Source of the DNA: Mycobacterium sp. E183
GTDB taxonomy: Bacteria > Actinomycetota > Actinomycetes > Mycobacteriales > Mycobacteriaceae
Assembly (NCBI RefSeq): GCF_001667735.1
Contig: NZ_LZJN01000136.1
Coordinates: 1 to 64,000, forward strand
Direction of reading: 5' to 3'
Length of the DNA: 64,000 bases
Each line of letters opens with the position of its first letter. Position 1 is the first letter of the stretch. Positions 10,916 through 22,469 of the stretch are shown in pieces. The notes beneath the pieces are model-generated. The model was given only the letters and a program-made list of their open reading frames with translations. It did not search any database and was not told the origin of the DNA. A program made the translations under genes and the position numbers.

Positions 10916-12295
10916 TCAGCCGTCGCGGCGCCGCCGGCGGCCGCCCTCGGACGGCTGGACCTGCAGCCGCGCCAGCAACTCCGCAACCGACTGACCGCCG
11001 GTCGGGGGGCCTTCGCCCGGCCCGTCCGGGGCCTGCGCCAGCGGGTCCGCGCCGCCATGGCGGGGGGCGTGCTCCGGCGGTGGCGGCGGGGCGAGCCGCG
11101 GCGGTGGTGGTGGCTCCCCGTCGGTGTGGGGTGACGGTGAATGCGGCGGCGCTGGAGGCGGGGGCGTGGCCGCCGCGGGAATGGGGCCGGACGCGAACGC
11201 GGGCTCGCTCGGGGGCGCGAAGCCGGGGGCGCCGTAGTCGCGGTACTCGGCCGAGTGGCGCGACCGCGCCCGGCGACCCGGCTCACCGAACGGCGGCGGC
11301 GGCTCGTCGCGGGGGGCCGCCCATGCCTGGTCCGGCTCGGAGTGGCGGGCGCGTCGCCGCCGGCCCGACGTCTCCTCGCCCGGCGGGGCGGACTCATCGG
11401 CACCGGCCCAGTTGCTTCCCGGCGCGCCGGGCGGCAACCACAGCCCCGACGCACCCACCGGCTGCCAGCCTTGCACCTGCGGCTCCGGCTGCGGCGCCGG
11501 CGGCTGCTGACGCGGTTCGAAGCGCGGCTCGGGCTCGGGCGGTGCGGCGCTGTACGACGGCTGCGGTGGGGCCGGCGGTGGCGGCTCCTGCGGCGGTTCG
11601 TACTGGTAGGGGACCCGGTCGCGGCGGGGCTGCGGCGGGCTCTGGGGCTGCCGGGGCGGCAACAGCGGTTCCTCGGGCACGTCGATGATCGCCGTCTCGT
11701 CGGCGCGGCCCGCCGGGTTGTCCTGGGGGACCGAGCTGACCCGATCGCTGGCGACCCAGTCGTAGGGCGCGTCACGCGGGGTCTCGCCGTTGCGGTCCCA
11801 CTCGCTGTACGCGCGTTCGGGGGCCGCCTCCGCTTCGGGCGTCTCGAGGGCCGGCCGCTGGGCGAGGTCGGTGTCGAACAGGATCTCCAGGCTGGTGCGC
11901 AGCGCGCTCAATTCCGCGCGCAGCTCGGCCAGGTCGTCGGCGGCTTGTGCGCGCAGCTCGGATGCCAGCTCGCGACGCAGCTGGGACTCGACGGTCAGCT
12001 CGTACTCGCGCCGGGCGGAGATCTCCCGATCCAGCTGCAAGTCGTACACCAGCTTCAGGTCGCGGACGCGGGATTGATCCGCATCGCTCTGACGGCGGTA
12101 CAGCACCGAGACGAACGCGCCGGCGACTGCGGCCCACAGGGCCAGGATTACAGCGAGCTTGAGGAGTTCCACCCGATTGGTGAAAACCAAAGCGGAACTG
12201 GCCCCCATCGCAAGGACCAGCAACGCGGTCAAGAGCACCCACCCCGGCCTGCGGCCGCCGCGCCGAACCCGGGCGCCGCGGGACAGAACGGTCAT
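10916..12295 (-). CDS. proline-rich membrane protein, DUF6779-like (Rv3604c-type)
   Basis: About 459 residues. The N-terminus has two adjacent membrane helices (GWVLLTALLVLAMGASSALVF and LLKLAVILALWAAVAGAFVSVLY). A charged coiled-coil stretch of about 90 residues follows (REISARREYELTVESQLRREL onward), then a long low-complexity cytoplasmic tail dominated by Pro, Glu and Arg. The C-terminus ends in a basic patch (GGRRRRRDG). It lies between the pantothenate and folate clusters on the same strand. Its function is not known; the layout suggests a membrane-anchored scaffold. Codon bias in the tail is extreme, so alternative frames look open. Confidence 0.8.
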   Translation of the reverse strand: MTVLSRGARVRRGGRRPGWVLLTALLVLAMGASSALVFTNRVELLKLAVILALWAAVAGAFVSVLYRRQSDADQSRVRDLKLVYDLQLDREISARREYELTVESQLRRELASELRAQAADDLAELRAELSALRTSLEILFDTDLAQRPALETPEAEAAPERAYSEWDRNGETPRDAPYDWVASDRVSSVPQDNPAGRADETAIIDVPEEPLLPPRQPQSPPQPRRDRVPYQYEPPQEPPPPAPPQPSYSAAPPEPEPRFEPRQQPPAPQPEPQVQGWQPVGASGLWLPPGAPGSNWAGADESAPPGEETSGRRRRARHSEPDQAWAAPRDEPPPPFGEPGRRARSRHSAEYRDYGAPGFAPPSEPAFASGPIPAAATPPPPAPPHSPSPHTDGEPPPPPRLAPPPPPEHAPRHGGADPLAQAPDGPGEGPPTGGQSVAELLARLQVQPSEGGRRRRRDG

Positions 12296-12381
12296 GGCCT
12301 GACTGTACCTGCGCGAGGTCAATCCGCGTGTCGCCCTACTCCGGCGATTCTCACGCTGTTGTTACCCGGGTCACAGGGGGG

Positions 12382-12858
12382 CTAGTTTTCGGCACCCTCG
12401 CCGTGCTCGGTCTGGTCCGGTGGCGACTTGCAGCAATGCTGCAGCCACAGCGCGGCGAGGAGCAGCGCCAGCGCGCTGACGGCGGCGACCACGGCGCCGG
12501 TGGTGTCCTCGGCGGCCGCCCGCAACCAGGATCGTCGCGGCAGGAAATACACCAGGATCCCGGCCCACCAGCCCAACATCAGCGCGCCCACCCAGGCCGA
12601 CGCCTTGGCGACCATCAGGCTGCGGGCCACCGCCAGCGGGTGCAGCCAGCCGGGGCCGACCCCGATTTCGCCGTCGTTGATTTTGGTCCGCACGTAGCGC
12701 GCCCACAGGGCTTCGCCGACGGCGACGGCCAGCAACGACAGACCGGTCCACACCGTGATCGGCGGAAACAATCGGTAGAGGCCGTTGACCAGCAAATAAC
12801 CAACCACCGCCGCGGCTACCACCGCGGCCGTCAGGTCACGTTTCCTGGTCGGCCCCAT
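12382..12858 (-). CDS. DUF3180 membrane protein
   Basis: A 158-residue protein, [20 protein letters not shown], with four hydrophobic segments arranged as two hairpins, typical of actinobacterial DUF3180. The ATG overlaps the folK stop by one base (TGATG), and this gene position after folK is conserved in actinobacteria. The function is unknown; translational coupling suggests a link to the folate operon or simply co-expression. Confidence 0.88.
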   Translation of the reverse strand: MGPTRKRDLTAAVVAAAVVGYLLVNGLYRLFPPITVWTGLSLLAVAVGEALWARYVRTKINDGEIGVGPGWLHPLAVARSLMVAKASAWVGALMLGWWAGILVYFLPRRSWLRAAAEDTTGAVVAAVSALALLLAALWLQHCCKSPPDQTEHGEGAEN

Positions 12859-13406
12859 CAGCCTTCCGGACTCCGGTCTGCCGGGTCCGTGCCCGGCCGG
12901 TGCAGCTTGAGGTCGGTCAACCGGACGCTTTCCCGGTCCGCGGGGTCCAGCTGGGCCAGCAGGCCCGAGACGGGCTGAGCGTCCCCGGCGACGGTCAGCT
13001 GGGCATCGGGGTCGATGGCGAGCCAGGGGATCATCACGAAGGCACGCAGGTGGGCCAATGGGTGCGGCAACGTCAGATTGTTCTCGCGGGAGATCACCTC
13101 CGCCTCGCCGTAGCAAGCGATCAGGTCGACGTCGAGGGTGCGCGGGCCCCAGCGCTCGCCGCGCACCCGGCCGGCAGCCCGCTCGAACTCCTGCGCCCGG
13201 CGCAACCAGCACTGGCCGTCGCAGGCCGGGTCGTTGGCGATCAGCACCGCATTGAGAAACGGCGCCTGGTCGACGCGGCCCCACGGGTCGGTCTCGTAGA
13301 CCGGGGAGACCGCGAGCACCGTCTCGCCCAGCCCGTCGACGACGGACTGCAACCGGGCCAGGCGGTCGCCCAGGTTGGAGCCGATGGAGAGGACCACCCA
13401 AGTCAT
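12858..13406 (-). CDS. folK: 6-hydroxymethyl-7,8-dihydropterin pyrophosphokinase
   Basis: A 182-residue enzyme that transfers pyrophosphate from ATP to the pterin before dihydropteroate synthesis. Signatures are the N-terminal [26 protein letters not shown] and the family motif [16 protein letters not shown]. The 5' end overlaps folB by 4 bases. It follows folP and folB as in the canonical mycobacterial order. Confidence 0.96.
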   Translation of the reverse strand: MTWVVLSIGSNLGDRLARLQSVVDGLGETVLAVSPVYETDPWGRVDQAPFLNAVLIANDPACDGQCWLRRAQEFERAAGRVRGERWGPRTLDVDLIACYGEAEVISRENNLTLPHPLAHLRAFVMIPWLAIDPDAQLTVAGDAQPVSGLLAQLDPADRESVRLTDLKLHRPGTDPADRSPEG

Positions 13407-13804
13407 AGGCGCCGCTCCGCCGGGATCACCGAACCGCGGCCGCCGCGCCGAGACCGGCGCACCACCACCGCGACGTCGGCGAACTGCTGCGTGATCGGAG
13501 CCTGCGGCTTGTGCACCACCACCTCGACGGCATGCACGCGGTCGTCCTGCATCACCCGATCGGCGATCTCACCCCCGACCGCTTCGATCAGGTTGCGCGG
13601 CGGCCCGGCCACGATGTCGGCCGCCAGCTGGGCCAGCCGGCCGTAGTCGTAGGTGTCGGCCAGCGCGTCGCTGGCGGCGGCGTCCGCGAGGTCGATCCAC
13701 ACGGTCATATCGATGACGAAATCCTGCCCGTCGGCGCGCTCGTGCTCGAAAACCCCGTGTCGCCCACGAATCGTCAACCCCCGCAATTCGATTCGATCAG
13801 CCAT
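13403..13804 (-). CDS. folB: dihydroneopterin aldolase
   Basis: A 133-residue FolB beginning [20 protein letters not shown], with the conserved RGRHGV.E region and [10 protein letters not shown], which carries the active-site Glu of the family, and a conserved lysine in [10 protein letters not shown]. It converts dihydroneopterin to hydroxymethyl-dihydropterin. The ATG at 13804 overlaps the end of folP by 8 bases; a longer upstream reading would lie inside folP and is unlikely. Confidence 0.95.
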   Translation of the reverse strand: MADRIELRGLTIRGRHGVFEHERADGQDFVIDMTVWIDLADAAASDALADTYDYGRLAQLAADIVAGPPRNLIEAVGGEIADRVMQDDRVHAVEVVVHKPQAPITQQFADVAVVVRRSRRGGRGSVIPAERRL

Positions 13805-14639
13805 CGTCTCCAGCCAGCTCGGTCTGCTGCGATTCGGTCTGCGCCCAGGCCCCGACCACCTTGAGGGCATCGGCCGTGGCCCGCACGTCGTGCACACGAA
13901 CACCCCACGCCCCGTACAGCGCTGCCAACGCGGAGATCACCGCTGTCGCTGTCTCGCGGCCGGCGGGCGGTCGCGGCGAGCCATCCGGCCCGGCTAACAA
14001 CGTACCGAGGAACCTTTTACGGGATGCACCCAGCAGCACGGGGATTCCGGTGGCCACCAACTGCGGCAACGCGCGAAGCAGCGCCCAATTGTGTTGAGCC
14101 GTCTTGGCGAACCCGAGTCCCGGGTCGATCACCAGCTTGGCGGGGTCTACACCGGCCGCCACCGCGTCGTCGACGCTGGCGAGCAGCTCGGCGCGCACTT
14201 CGGCAACCACGTCGTCGTAGTGCGGAGCCGCATGCGGGCGCTCGGCGGACACCGAACGCCAGTGCATCAGCACCCAGGGCACGCCGGCCTCGGCCAGCAG
14301 CGGAGCCATCGCGGGATCGGCACGCCCGCCCGACACGTCGTTGACGATCCGCGCGCCGTTCTGCAGCGCCGCGCGCGCGACATCAGCGTGCATGGTGTCT
14401 ATGCTTACCGTTATTCCCTCTGCCACAAGCTCTTTGACGACGGGAATCACGCGAGAGGTCTCGATCTGGGAGTCGATCCGCGTGGCGCCGGGCCGAGTTG
14501 ACTCGCCTCCGACGTCGACGATGTCGGCGCCCTCGGCGGCCAACGCCACCCCATGCGCCACGGCGTTGCCGGTGTCGAGATAGCGGCCGCCATCGGAGAA
14601 CGAGTCGTCAGTGACGTTCAGGACTCCCATCACCCGCAC
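13797..14639 (-). CDS. folP1: dihydropteroate synthase
   Basis: A 280-residue TIM-barrel enzyme that condenses the pterin pyrophosphate with p-aminobenzoate; it is the sulfonamide and dapsone target. Signatures are [38 protein letters not shown] and [11 protein letters not shown]. The reading extends upstream in frame (SEPAPV, as in other mycobacterial FolP1) but has no ATG, GTG or TTG there, so the GTG at 14639 is used. It sits between folE and folB in the folate operon. Confidence 0.96.
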   Translation of the reverse strand: MRVMGVLNVTDDSFSDGGRYLDTGNAVAHGVALAAEGADIVDVGGESTRPGATRIDSQIETSRVIPVVKELVAEGITVSIDTMHADVARAALQNGARIVNDVSGGRADPAMAPLLAEAGVPWVLMHWRSVSAERPHAAPHYDDVVAEVRAELLASVDDAVAAGVDPAKLVIDPGLGFAKTAQHNWALLRALPQLVATGIPVLLGASRKRFLGTLLAGPDGSPRPPAGRETATAVISALAALYGAWGVRVHDVRATADALKVVGAWAQTESQQTELAGDDG

Positions 14640-14649
14640 AGGCGCCGGC

Positions 14650-15264
14650 TCACTTACGCAAAATGAGGTCGAGCGCTTCGGCTCGAGAAGCGGCGTTGGA
14701 TTTGAACTGCCCGCGCACCGCCGAGGTGGTGGTAACGGCGCCGGGCTTGCGAACGCCGCGCATGGCCATGCACAGGTGCTCGGCCTCGATCACGACGATC
14801 ACCCCGCGCGGATTGAGCTTCGTCATCAGGGCGTCGGCGATCTGGCTGGTCAGCCGTTCCTGCACCTGCGGGCGCTTCGCGTAAAGGTCGACCAGCCGCG
14901 CGATTTTGGACAGCCCGGTGACGCGCCCGTCGGCCCCTGGGATGTACCCGACATGGGCGACACCGTGGAACGACACAAGATGGTGTTCGCAGGTGGAGTA
15001 CAGCGGGATCTCCTTGACCAGCACCAGTTCGTCGTGCTCCTCGTCGAACATGGTGTTCAGCACGCTGTCGGGGTCGGTGTAGAGCCCGGCGAACATCTCT
15101 TGGTAGGCACGGGCGACGCGGGCCGGCGTCTCACGCAGGCCGTGCCGGTCCGGGTCCTCGCCGATGGCGTACAACAACTCTCGGACTGCGGCCTCGGCGC
15201 GCTCCTGGTCGAACACCCGAGTTGAGGGGGTGGCGGTGTCCGGGCCCAAACCGGTTACTGCCAT
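14650..15264 (-). CDS. folE: GTP cyclohydrolase I
   Basis: A 204-residue FolE that opens GTP to dihydroneopterin triphosphate, the entry step of folate synthesis. Signatures: [13 protein letters not shown], the zinc ligands in [34 protein letters not shown] and [18 protein letters not shown]. It begins 15 bases after ftsH ends and runs into folP, so the folate genes are probably co-transcribed with ftsH. Confidence 0.97.
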   Translation of the reverse strand: MAVTGLGPDTATPSTRVFDQERAEAAVRELLYAIGEDPDRHGLRETPARVARAYQEMFAGLYTDPDSVLNTMFDEEHDELVLVKEIPLYSTCEHHLVSFHGVAHVGYIPGADGRVTGLSKIARLVDLYAKRPQVQERLTSQIADALMTKLNPRGVIVVIEAEHLCMAMRGVRKPGAVTTTSAVRGQFKSNAASRAEALDLILRK

Positions 15265-15279
15265 CGAATCCTCCGTTCG

Positions 15280-17682
<2,403 letters not shown>

Positions 17683-17749
17683 TCATCGGCCTTGCTGGCC
17701 AGGTCCTTCCCCGATATACACGCAGCTGGAAAAGTCCAGGTTACCGCTA

Positions 17750-17913
17750 GTGGCGATCGCGAGTCCCGGCAGAGCCGGGGCGCTGCGGGTCGCCACCATC
17801 TGCACAGTGGCGATCGCGAGTCCCGGCAGAGCCGGGGGGCTGCGGGTCGCCACCATCTGCACAGTGGCGATCGCGAGTCCCGGCAGAGCCGGGGCGCTGC
17901 GGGTCGCCACCAT
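17750..17913. repeat. three tandem 57-base units of an intergenic repeat
   Basis: Units start at 17750, 17807 and 17864 (the last ends at 17913 without the spacer). Each begins GTGGCGATCGCGAG, has a central hairpin CCCGGCAGAGCCGGG, and ends GGGTCGCCACCAT, so the ends are inverted (TGGCGA/TCGCCA). Copies differ by a base or so. The array fills the gap between ftsH and the VOC gene. A divergent version of the same unit, in the opposite orientation, lies at 29716-29825. This looks like a MIRU-like or REP-like mycobacterial interspersed element. Confidence 0.85.
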
Positions 17914-18038
17914 TCTCTGGATACAACGACGACGGGTTCCCGACCAGCCGGGCACGCCGAGCGTCACGCCAGCGTGACGGTGGCCTGCGCTGGTCACGCC
18001 AGCGTGACGTTCGGTGGGTGAGCCTGTCGGGTCTCCCA
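17914..18038. repeat. intergenic stretch with two copies of a 16-base palindrome
   Basis: GTCACGCCAGCGTGAC occurs at 17963-17978 and again at 17993-18008. Each is a perfect inverted repeat with 7-base arms around CA. Each could form a hairpin, and the pair lies just past the VOC gene stop on the minus strand, so transcription termination or a repeat element are both possible. Together with the array at 17750 it makes up the 356-base gene-free gap; no coding gene is seen there. Confidence 0.6.
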
Positions 18039-18455
18039 TCATTCGTAATAGCGAGCCTCGATCACGTTGCCGTCCGGATCGGCGAAGTAGTAAGCCTGCG
18101 GCGCCCAGCCCTGGGCGCCGAAGTTGGGGCCCAACCGCGCGCTGGTGTCCACGCCCTCCGCTCGCAGACGCTGGTCCAACGCGTCGTATTCGGACTTCGA
18201 TAGCGCAAGGCACACGTGATTCACCGGGTGGCCGGCGCTGCCGTCCGTCCGCGTCAGCGCCTCGGTGCCAGCGATACTGGCGATCGGCGACAGGTCGATG
18301 ATGGCGTCCTCACACACCCGAACACTCGGGAACGGAGCGTCACCGGCCTCGAACTCGGCAAACCGGACCGGCGCCAACCCGACCACCCTCGTATAGAAAT
18401 CCATCGACGCGCGCGGATCTCTCGTCCAGAGGACGACGTGGTCGAGCCGCTTCAT
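18039..18455 (-). CDS. VOC (glyoxalase/dioxygenase superfamily) protein
   Basis: A 138-residue protein opening MKRLDHVVLWTRDPRASMDF, with two beta-alpha-beta-beta-beta halves. Metal ligand positions typical of VOC proteins are seen at LDHVV (His), NHVCLAL (His) and DPDGNVIEARYYE (final Glu). The substrate cannot be told. The ATG at 18455 begins at the fold; a GTG 21 bases upstream is an alternative. It is divergent from ephA and occupies the position where M. tuberculosis has the espA region. Confidence 0.88.
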   Translation of the reverse strand: MKRLDHVVLWTRDPRASMDFYTRVVGLAPVRFAEFEAGDAPFPSVRVCEDAIIDLSPIASIAGTEALTRTDGSAGHPVNHVCLALSKSEYDALDQRLRAEGVDTSARLGPNFGAQGWAPQAYYFADPDGNVIEARYYE

Positions 18456-18587
18456 GCGGGGTCCACCTGCTTCCACTGAAATGCGAGTGCCTCATGGCGA
18501 TATCTACCAGGCGACCAAAGTGATTGGAACGGTATTCGCAATCAGCGCGAATACTTCTCAGCCCCGGAGGGGGTGTGCTTTGGTGAC

Positions 18588-19559
18588 ATGGTGCTCAAAT
18601 CAACCGAACGGTTAGTAGAGACCAACGGTGTACGGCTGCGGGTGGTCGAGGCGGGAGAGCGCGGCGCGCCCGTGGTGATCTTGGCTCATGGCTTTCCCGA
18701 ATTGGCCTATTCGTGGCGCCACCAGATACCGGTTCTGGCCGAGGCCGGCTATCACGTTCTGGCGCCCGATCAGCGTGGCTACGGCGGCTCCTCTTGCCCC
18801 GAGGCGATCGAGGCCTACGACATCCACCACCTGACGGCCGACCTGGTCGGCCTGCTCGACGACGTCGGCGCCGAGCGTGCCGTCTGGGTCGGACACGACT
18901 GGGGCGCCGCCGTCGTGTGGAATGCGCCGCTGCTGCACCCGGATCGGGTTGCGGCCGTCGCCGGGCTCAGCGTCCCGGCCGTTCCCCGCTCGCATGTGGC
19001 GCCGACGAGGGCGTGGCGCAAGATGCTCGGCGACAAATTCTTTTACATCCTGTACTTCCAGGAGCCGGGCGTCGCCGACGCGGAACTCAACGGTGACCCC
19101 GCGCGCACGCTACGCAGGATGCTGGGCGGCCTGCGGACATCGGGTGACCCGCTCGCCGCGGCGCGCATGGTGGCGCCCGGTGACGAGGGGTTCATCGATC
19201 GCCTTCCCGAACCCGACCGGCTGCCGGACTGGCTCAGCCAGGACGAGCTCGACCACTACATCAGCGAGTTCTCCCGCACCGGATTCACCGGTGGCCTGAA
19301 CTGGTATCGCAACTTCGACCGCAACTGGGAGACCACCCCAGAGCTAGCCGACGCCAAAATTACTGTCCCTGCACTCTTTATCGGCGGCACCGCCGACCCG
19401 GTGCTGACGTTCACCCGCGCCGACCGCGCATCGCAATTGATCACCGGCTCCTACCAACAGGTGATGCTCGAAGACGCGGGGCACTGGCTGCAGCAGGAAC
19501 GGCCGGAAGAGGTCAACGCGGCCCTATTGGATTTCCTCAACGGATTGGAGCTGCGATGA
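18588..19559 (+). CDS. ephA: EphA, alpha/beta-fold epoxide hydrolase
   Basis: A 323-residue alpha/beta hydrolase, close to the usual EphA length. The oxyanion motif HGFPELAYSWRHQ, nucleophile Asp in VGHDWGAAVVWN, and the catalytic His in EDAGHWLQQERPEE are present. Lid tyrosines that activate the epoxide are in FFYILYFQEPG and NWYRNFDRNWE. It would add water to epoxides, giving diols. The ATG at 18588 was preferred; in-frame GTGs at 18573 and 18591 are alternatives. The stop overlaps the next start (ATGA), so it heads a three-gene operon. Confidence 0.94.
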   Translation: MVLKSTERLVETNGVRLRVVEAGERGAPVVILAHGFPELAYSWRHQIPVLAEAGYHVLAPDQRGYGGSSCPEAIEAYDIHHLTADLVGLLDDVGAERAVWVGHDWGAAVVWNAPLLHPDRVAAVAGLSVPAVPRSHVAPTRAWRKMLGDKFFYILYFQEPGVADAELNGDPARTLRRMLGGLRTSGDPLAAARMVAPGDEGFIDRLPEPDRLPDWLSQDELDHYISEFSRTGFTGGLNWYRNFDRNWETTPELADAKITVPALFIGGTADPVLTFTRADRASQLITGSYQQVMLEDAGHWLQQERPEEVNAALLDFLNGLELR

Positions 19560-20743
19560 GTGCCCCCCTGCGGTTCGGTGTCTTCATCACACCGTTTCAC
19601 CCGATCGGCCAATCGCCAACGGTGGCTCTGGAATACGACATGGAGCGAGTCGTCGCGCTGGATCGGCTCGGCTTTGACGAGGCATGGTTCGGCGAACACC
19701 ACTCCGGCGGCTACGAACTGATCGCCTGCCCGGAGGTGTTCATCGCGGCCGCTGCGGAGCGGACGAAGCACATCCGGCTGGGCACCGGAGTGGTCTCGCT
19801 GCCCTACCACCACCCGCTCATGGTGGCCGATCGATGGGTGCTGCTCGACCACCTCACCCGCGGCCGGGTGATGTTCGGCACCGGCCCCGGCGCGCTGCCG
19901 TCGGACGCCTACATGATGGGCATCGACCCGGTCGATCAACGGCACATGATGCAGGAGTCGCTCGAGGCGATCCTCGCGTTGTTCCGGGCCGGCCCCTCGG
20001 AGCGGATCGACCGCCACACCGACTGGTTCACATTGCGCGAGGCGCAACTGCACATCCGGCCTTACACCTGGCCCTACCCCGAGATATCGACCGCGGCAAT
20101 GATTTCGCCGTCCGGACCGCGGCTGGCGGGTGCGTTGGGCACGTCGTTGCTGTCGCTGTCGATGTCGGTGCCGGGCGGCTTCGCCGCCCTGGAAACCACC
20201 TGGGACGTGGTGCGCGAACAGGCCGCCAAAGTCGGCCGGGACGAGCCGGACCGGGCCGACTGGCGTGTTCTGAGCATCATGCACATCGCGGACAGCCGGG
20301 AAAAGGCGATCGACGACTGCACCTACGGCCTGCAGGATTTCGCCAACTACTTCGGCGCGGCCGGGTTCGTACCGTTGGCCAACTCCGTCGAAGGCGCCCA
20401 GTCACCCCACGAGTTCGTCGAGGACTACGCCGCCAAGGGCAATTGCTGTATCGGCACGCCCGACGATGCCATCGCCCACATCGAGGACCTGCTCGAGCGC
20501 TCCGGTGGCTTCGGCACGTTGCTGATGCTGGGGCACGACTGGGCCTCCCCCGAGGCGACGTATCACTGCTATGACCTGATGGCGCGCAAGGTGATTCCTC
20601 ATTTCAAAGGGCAGCTCGAAGCGGCGCGGTCATCGCACGACTGGGCCAAGGGCAATCGCGATCAGCTGATCGGCCGAGCCGGTGAGGCAGTGGTGAAGGC
20701 CATCTCCGAGCACGTCGACGAACAGAAGGGCGTGAAAAGCTGA
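19556..20743 (+). CDS. LLM-class flavin-dependent monooxygenase (Rv3618-type)
   Basis: A 395-residue TIM-barrel luciferase-like protein. Typical signatures are FGVFITPFHPIGQSP, DEAWFGEHHSGG, KHIRLGTGVVSLPYHHPL and GRVMFGTGPGALPSDA. It should use reduced flavin (FMNH2 or F420-type partner) to oxidise a small substrate that is unknown. It starts by ATGA overlap with ephA and its stop overlaps the dehydrogenase start, so the three proteins probably act on one catabolic or detoxification route. Confidence 0.88.
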   Translation: MSAPLRFGVFITPFHPIGQSPTVALEYDMERVVALDRLGFDEAWFGEHHSGGYELIACPEVFIAAAAERTKHIRLGTGVVSLPYHHPLMVADRWVLLDHLTRGRVMFGTGPGALPSDAYMMGIDPVDQRHMMQESLEAILALFRAGPSERIDRHTDWFTLREAQLHIRPYTWPYPEISTAAMISPSGPRLAGALGTSLLSLSMSVPGGFAALETTWDVVREQAAKVGRDEPDRADWRVLSIMHIADSREKAIDDCTYGLQDFANYFGAAGFVPLANSVEGAQSPHEFVEDYAAKGNCCIGTPDDAIAHIEDLLERSGGFGTLLMLGHDWASPEATYHCYDLMARKVIPHFKGQLEAARSSHDWAKGNRDQLIGRAGEAVVKAISEHVDEQKGVKS

Positions 20744-21756
20744 TGCGCGCTGCGGTATTGCGAAACGGCCGAATGGTCTACCGGGACGATGTGCCGGATC
20801 CCGTGCCGGAGGCAGGGCAGGTGCTCGTCGGCGTGCGGGCATGCGGGATCTGCGGCTCCGACCTGCATTTCGCCGCGCACGGCGCGCAGGTGCTCGAGAT
20901 GACCGATCGGGTGGCCGGCGGCCGGAGCGGCATGCACGTCGACCTCGACCACGACATCTTCATGGGACACGAGTTCAGCGCCGAGGTGCTCGAGGCAGGC
21001 CCCGATACCGAAACCCTCCCGCCCGGAACGCTGGTAACCTCGCTCCCGGTGTTGCTGTCGGCCAAGGGTGCCGAGCCAATCGTCTACAGCAACAGCACAA
21101 TCGGCGGCTATGCCGAACGCATGCTGCTGTCCGCGCCGCTGCTGCTGGCCGTCCCCAACGGCTTGGACTTCAGGCAGGCGGCCCTGACCGAACCCTTGGC
21201 GGTGGGCTTGCACGCCGTCAACAAGTCCAACATCTCCTCCGGAGAGACGGCCCTGGTCATCGGCTGCGGTCCGATCGGCATAGCGATCATCGCGGCTCTG
21301 CGTGCCCGCGGGGTGGAAAACATTGTGGCATCAGATTTTTCGCCGAAGAGGCAGGAGCTGGCCACCGCCATGGGCGCCCATCAAACGCTGGACGCTTCGC
21401 AGGGTTCGCCGTTCGACGTCGCCAAACCAGCCGTGGTGTTCGAAGCGGTCGGCGTGCCCGGGATCATCGACGACGTGCTGCTCCGGGCCCGGCCCGGCAC
21501 CCGCCTGGTGGTCGCGGGCGTTTGCATGCAGCCCGACACCTTGCATCCGTTCTTCGCGATCGCCAAAGAGATCAACGTCCAGTTCGTGCTCGCTTACACC
21601 CCGGAGGAATTCACCGACTCGCTGCGTGCACTGGCCGAGGGCGACATCGACGCCAGCCCGCTGATCACCGGGGAGGTCGGGCTGGACGGGGTCGGCGCGG
21701 CCTTCGACGACCTCGCCGACCCCGAGCGCCACTGCAAGGTTCTCGTCACCCCTTAG
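20743..21756 (+). CDS. zinc-type medium-chain alcohol dehydrogenase
   Basis: A 337-residue MDR protein. The catalytic zinc region is CGICGSDLHF with GHEFSAEV, and the NAD(P) site is VIGCGPIGIAIIAAL. The structural-zinc loop with four closely spaced cysteines, normal in many MDR dehydrogenases, is absent; the corresponding stretch (SLPVLLSAKGAEPIV) has none. Overlap with the monooxygenase gene (TGATG) shows operon membership. It would oxidise an alcohol, such as a diol made by EphA, but the substrate is inferred only from context. Confidence 0.88.
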   Translation: MRAAVLRNGRMVYRDDVPDPVPEAGQVLVGVRACGICGSDLHFAAHGAQVLEMTDRVAGGRSGMHVDLDHDIFMGHEFSAEVLEAGPDTETLPPGTLVTSLPVLLSAKGAEPIVYSNSTIGGYAERMLLSAPLLLAVPNGLDFRQAALTEPLAVGLHAVNKSNISSGETALVIGCGPIGIAIIAALRARGVENIVASDFSPKRQELATAMGAHQTLDASQGSPFDVAKPAVVFEAVGVPGIIDDVLLRARPGTRLVVAGVCMQPDTLHPFFAIAKEINVQFVLAYTPEEFTDSLRALAEGDIDASPLITGEVGLDGVGAAFDDLADPERHCKVLVTP

Positions 21757-21782
21757 GCCCCTGGTGTCGACCCGCCGCGCCC

Positions 21783-22067
21783 CTAGGCCCAACTGGACCC
21801 GACAGCGCTGTCGGTGCCCGCCATGTTGCTGCCGGCGGTTTGCACGTTCTGCCCGTGCGCGTTGGCCTGCTCGTAGATCACCTGGAAGTTGCGGCCCAGC
21901 TGAATGATGAACTCCTGGCACGCCGCGGACCCCGCGCCGCCCCAAAAGTCGCCGGAAGCAAGAACATCGCGAACGATGGCCTGGTGCTCGGCCTCCAGTG
22001 ACGCGGCCTGCGCGCGGATGGTGGCGCCGTGGGCGTCGACATCGCCGAATTGATAGTTGATTGTCAT
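21783..22067 (-). CDS. ESAT-6-like WXG100 protein (EsxN/EsxV group)
   Basis: A 94-residue helical-hairpin protein, MTINYQFGDVDAHGATIRAQ, with the WXG turn as WGG in FWGGAGSAACQEF and the C-terminus NNM-type DSAVGSSWA tail. It matches the EsxI/L/N/O/V subgroup of ESX-5-type substrates and pairs with the CFP-10-like protein encoded 28 bases upstream. The ATG at 22067 follows a CAGGAG ribosome binding site. Whether it is secreted by ESX-5 is inferred from the subgroup. Confidence 0.95.
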   Translation of the reverse strand: MTINYQFGDVDAHGATIRAQAASLEAEHQAIVRDVLASGDFWGGAGSAACQEFIIQLGRNFQVIYEQANAHGQNVQTAGSNMAGTDSAVGSSWA

Positions 22068-22095
22068 CGTTACTCGTCTCCTGTTTGTCGGTGGG

Positions 22096-22392
22096 CTAGG
22101 TGCCCAGGATCTGCTGCGAGGCCTGCTCTTGCTGCTCGTAGTTGTTCGCGTCGCGGATGAGCCCGTCGCGCACACCGTGAAGCATGTTGACGATGTTGCG
22201 GAAGGCCTGGTTGACCTGACCCATGGTGTCGTACGAGGTCGCCTGCGCCTGGCCGCTCCAGCCCGAGCCGGCGATGTTCATCGACGACGCCCACATCTTG
22301 CGGGCCTCGTCCTCAACGGTCTGGGCGTGCACCTCGAAGCGGCCCGCCATCGCACGCATCTCGTGCGGATCCGTCATGAATCGTGCTGTCAT
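22096..22392 (-). CDS. CFP-10-like WXG100 protein (EsxJ/K/M/P/W group)
   Basis: A 98-residue partner protein, [20 protein letters not shown], with the WXG turn ([14 protein letters not shown]) and the C-terminal secretion signal YxxxE as YEQQE. It belongs to the EsxJ/K/M/P/W subgroup. It forms a helical heterodimer with the EsxN/V-type protein that follows, and both lie downstream of a PE and PPE gene, the standard ESX cassette order PE-PPE-CFP10-ESAT6. It is the Rv3620c position. Confidence 0.95.
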   Translation of the reverse strand: MTARFMTDPHEMRAMAGRFEVHAQTVEDEARKMWASSMNIAGSGWSGQAQATSYDTMGQVNQAFRNIVNMLHGVRDGLIRDANNYEQQEQASQQILGT

Positions 22393-22469
22393 TACATTTC
22401 TCCTTCGAAAGTATTTGTCAATTCTGAAGTTTGGTCGCTAAATCCTCGAAGTTCCCTCTCTCCCTTCCG

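Noticed and set aside
17750..17913. A CRISPR array at the 57-base repeats.
   Set aside because: The whole unit is repeated, there are no variable spacers of uniform length between short repeats, and no cas genes are nearby.
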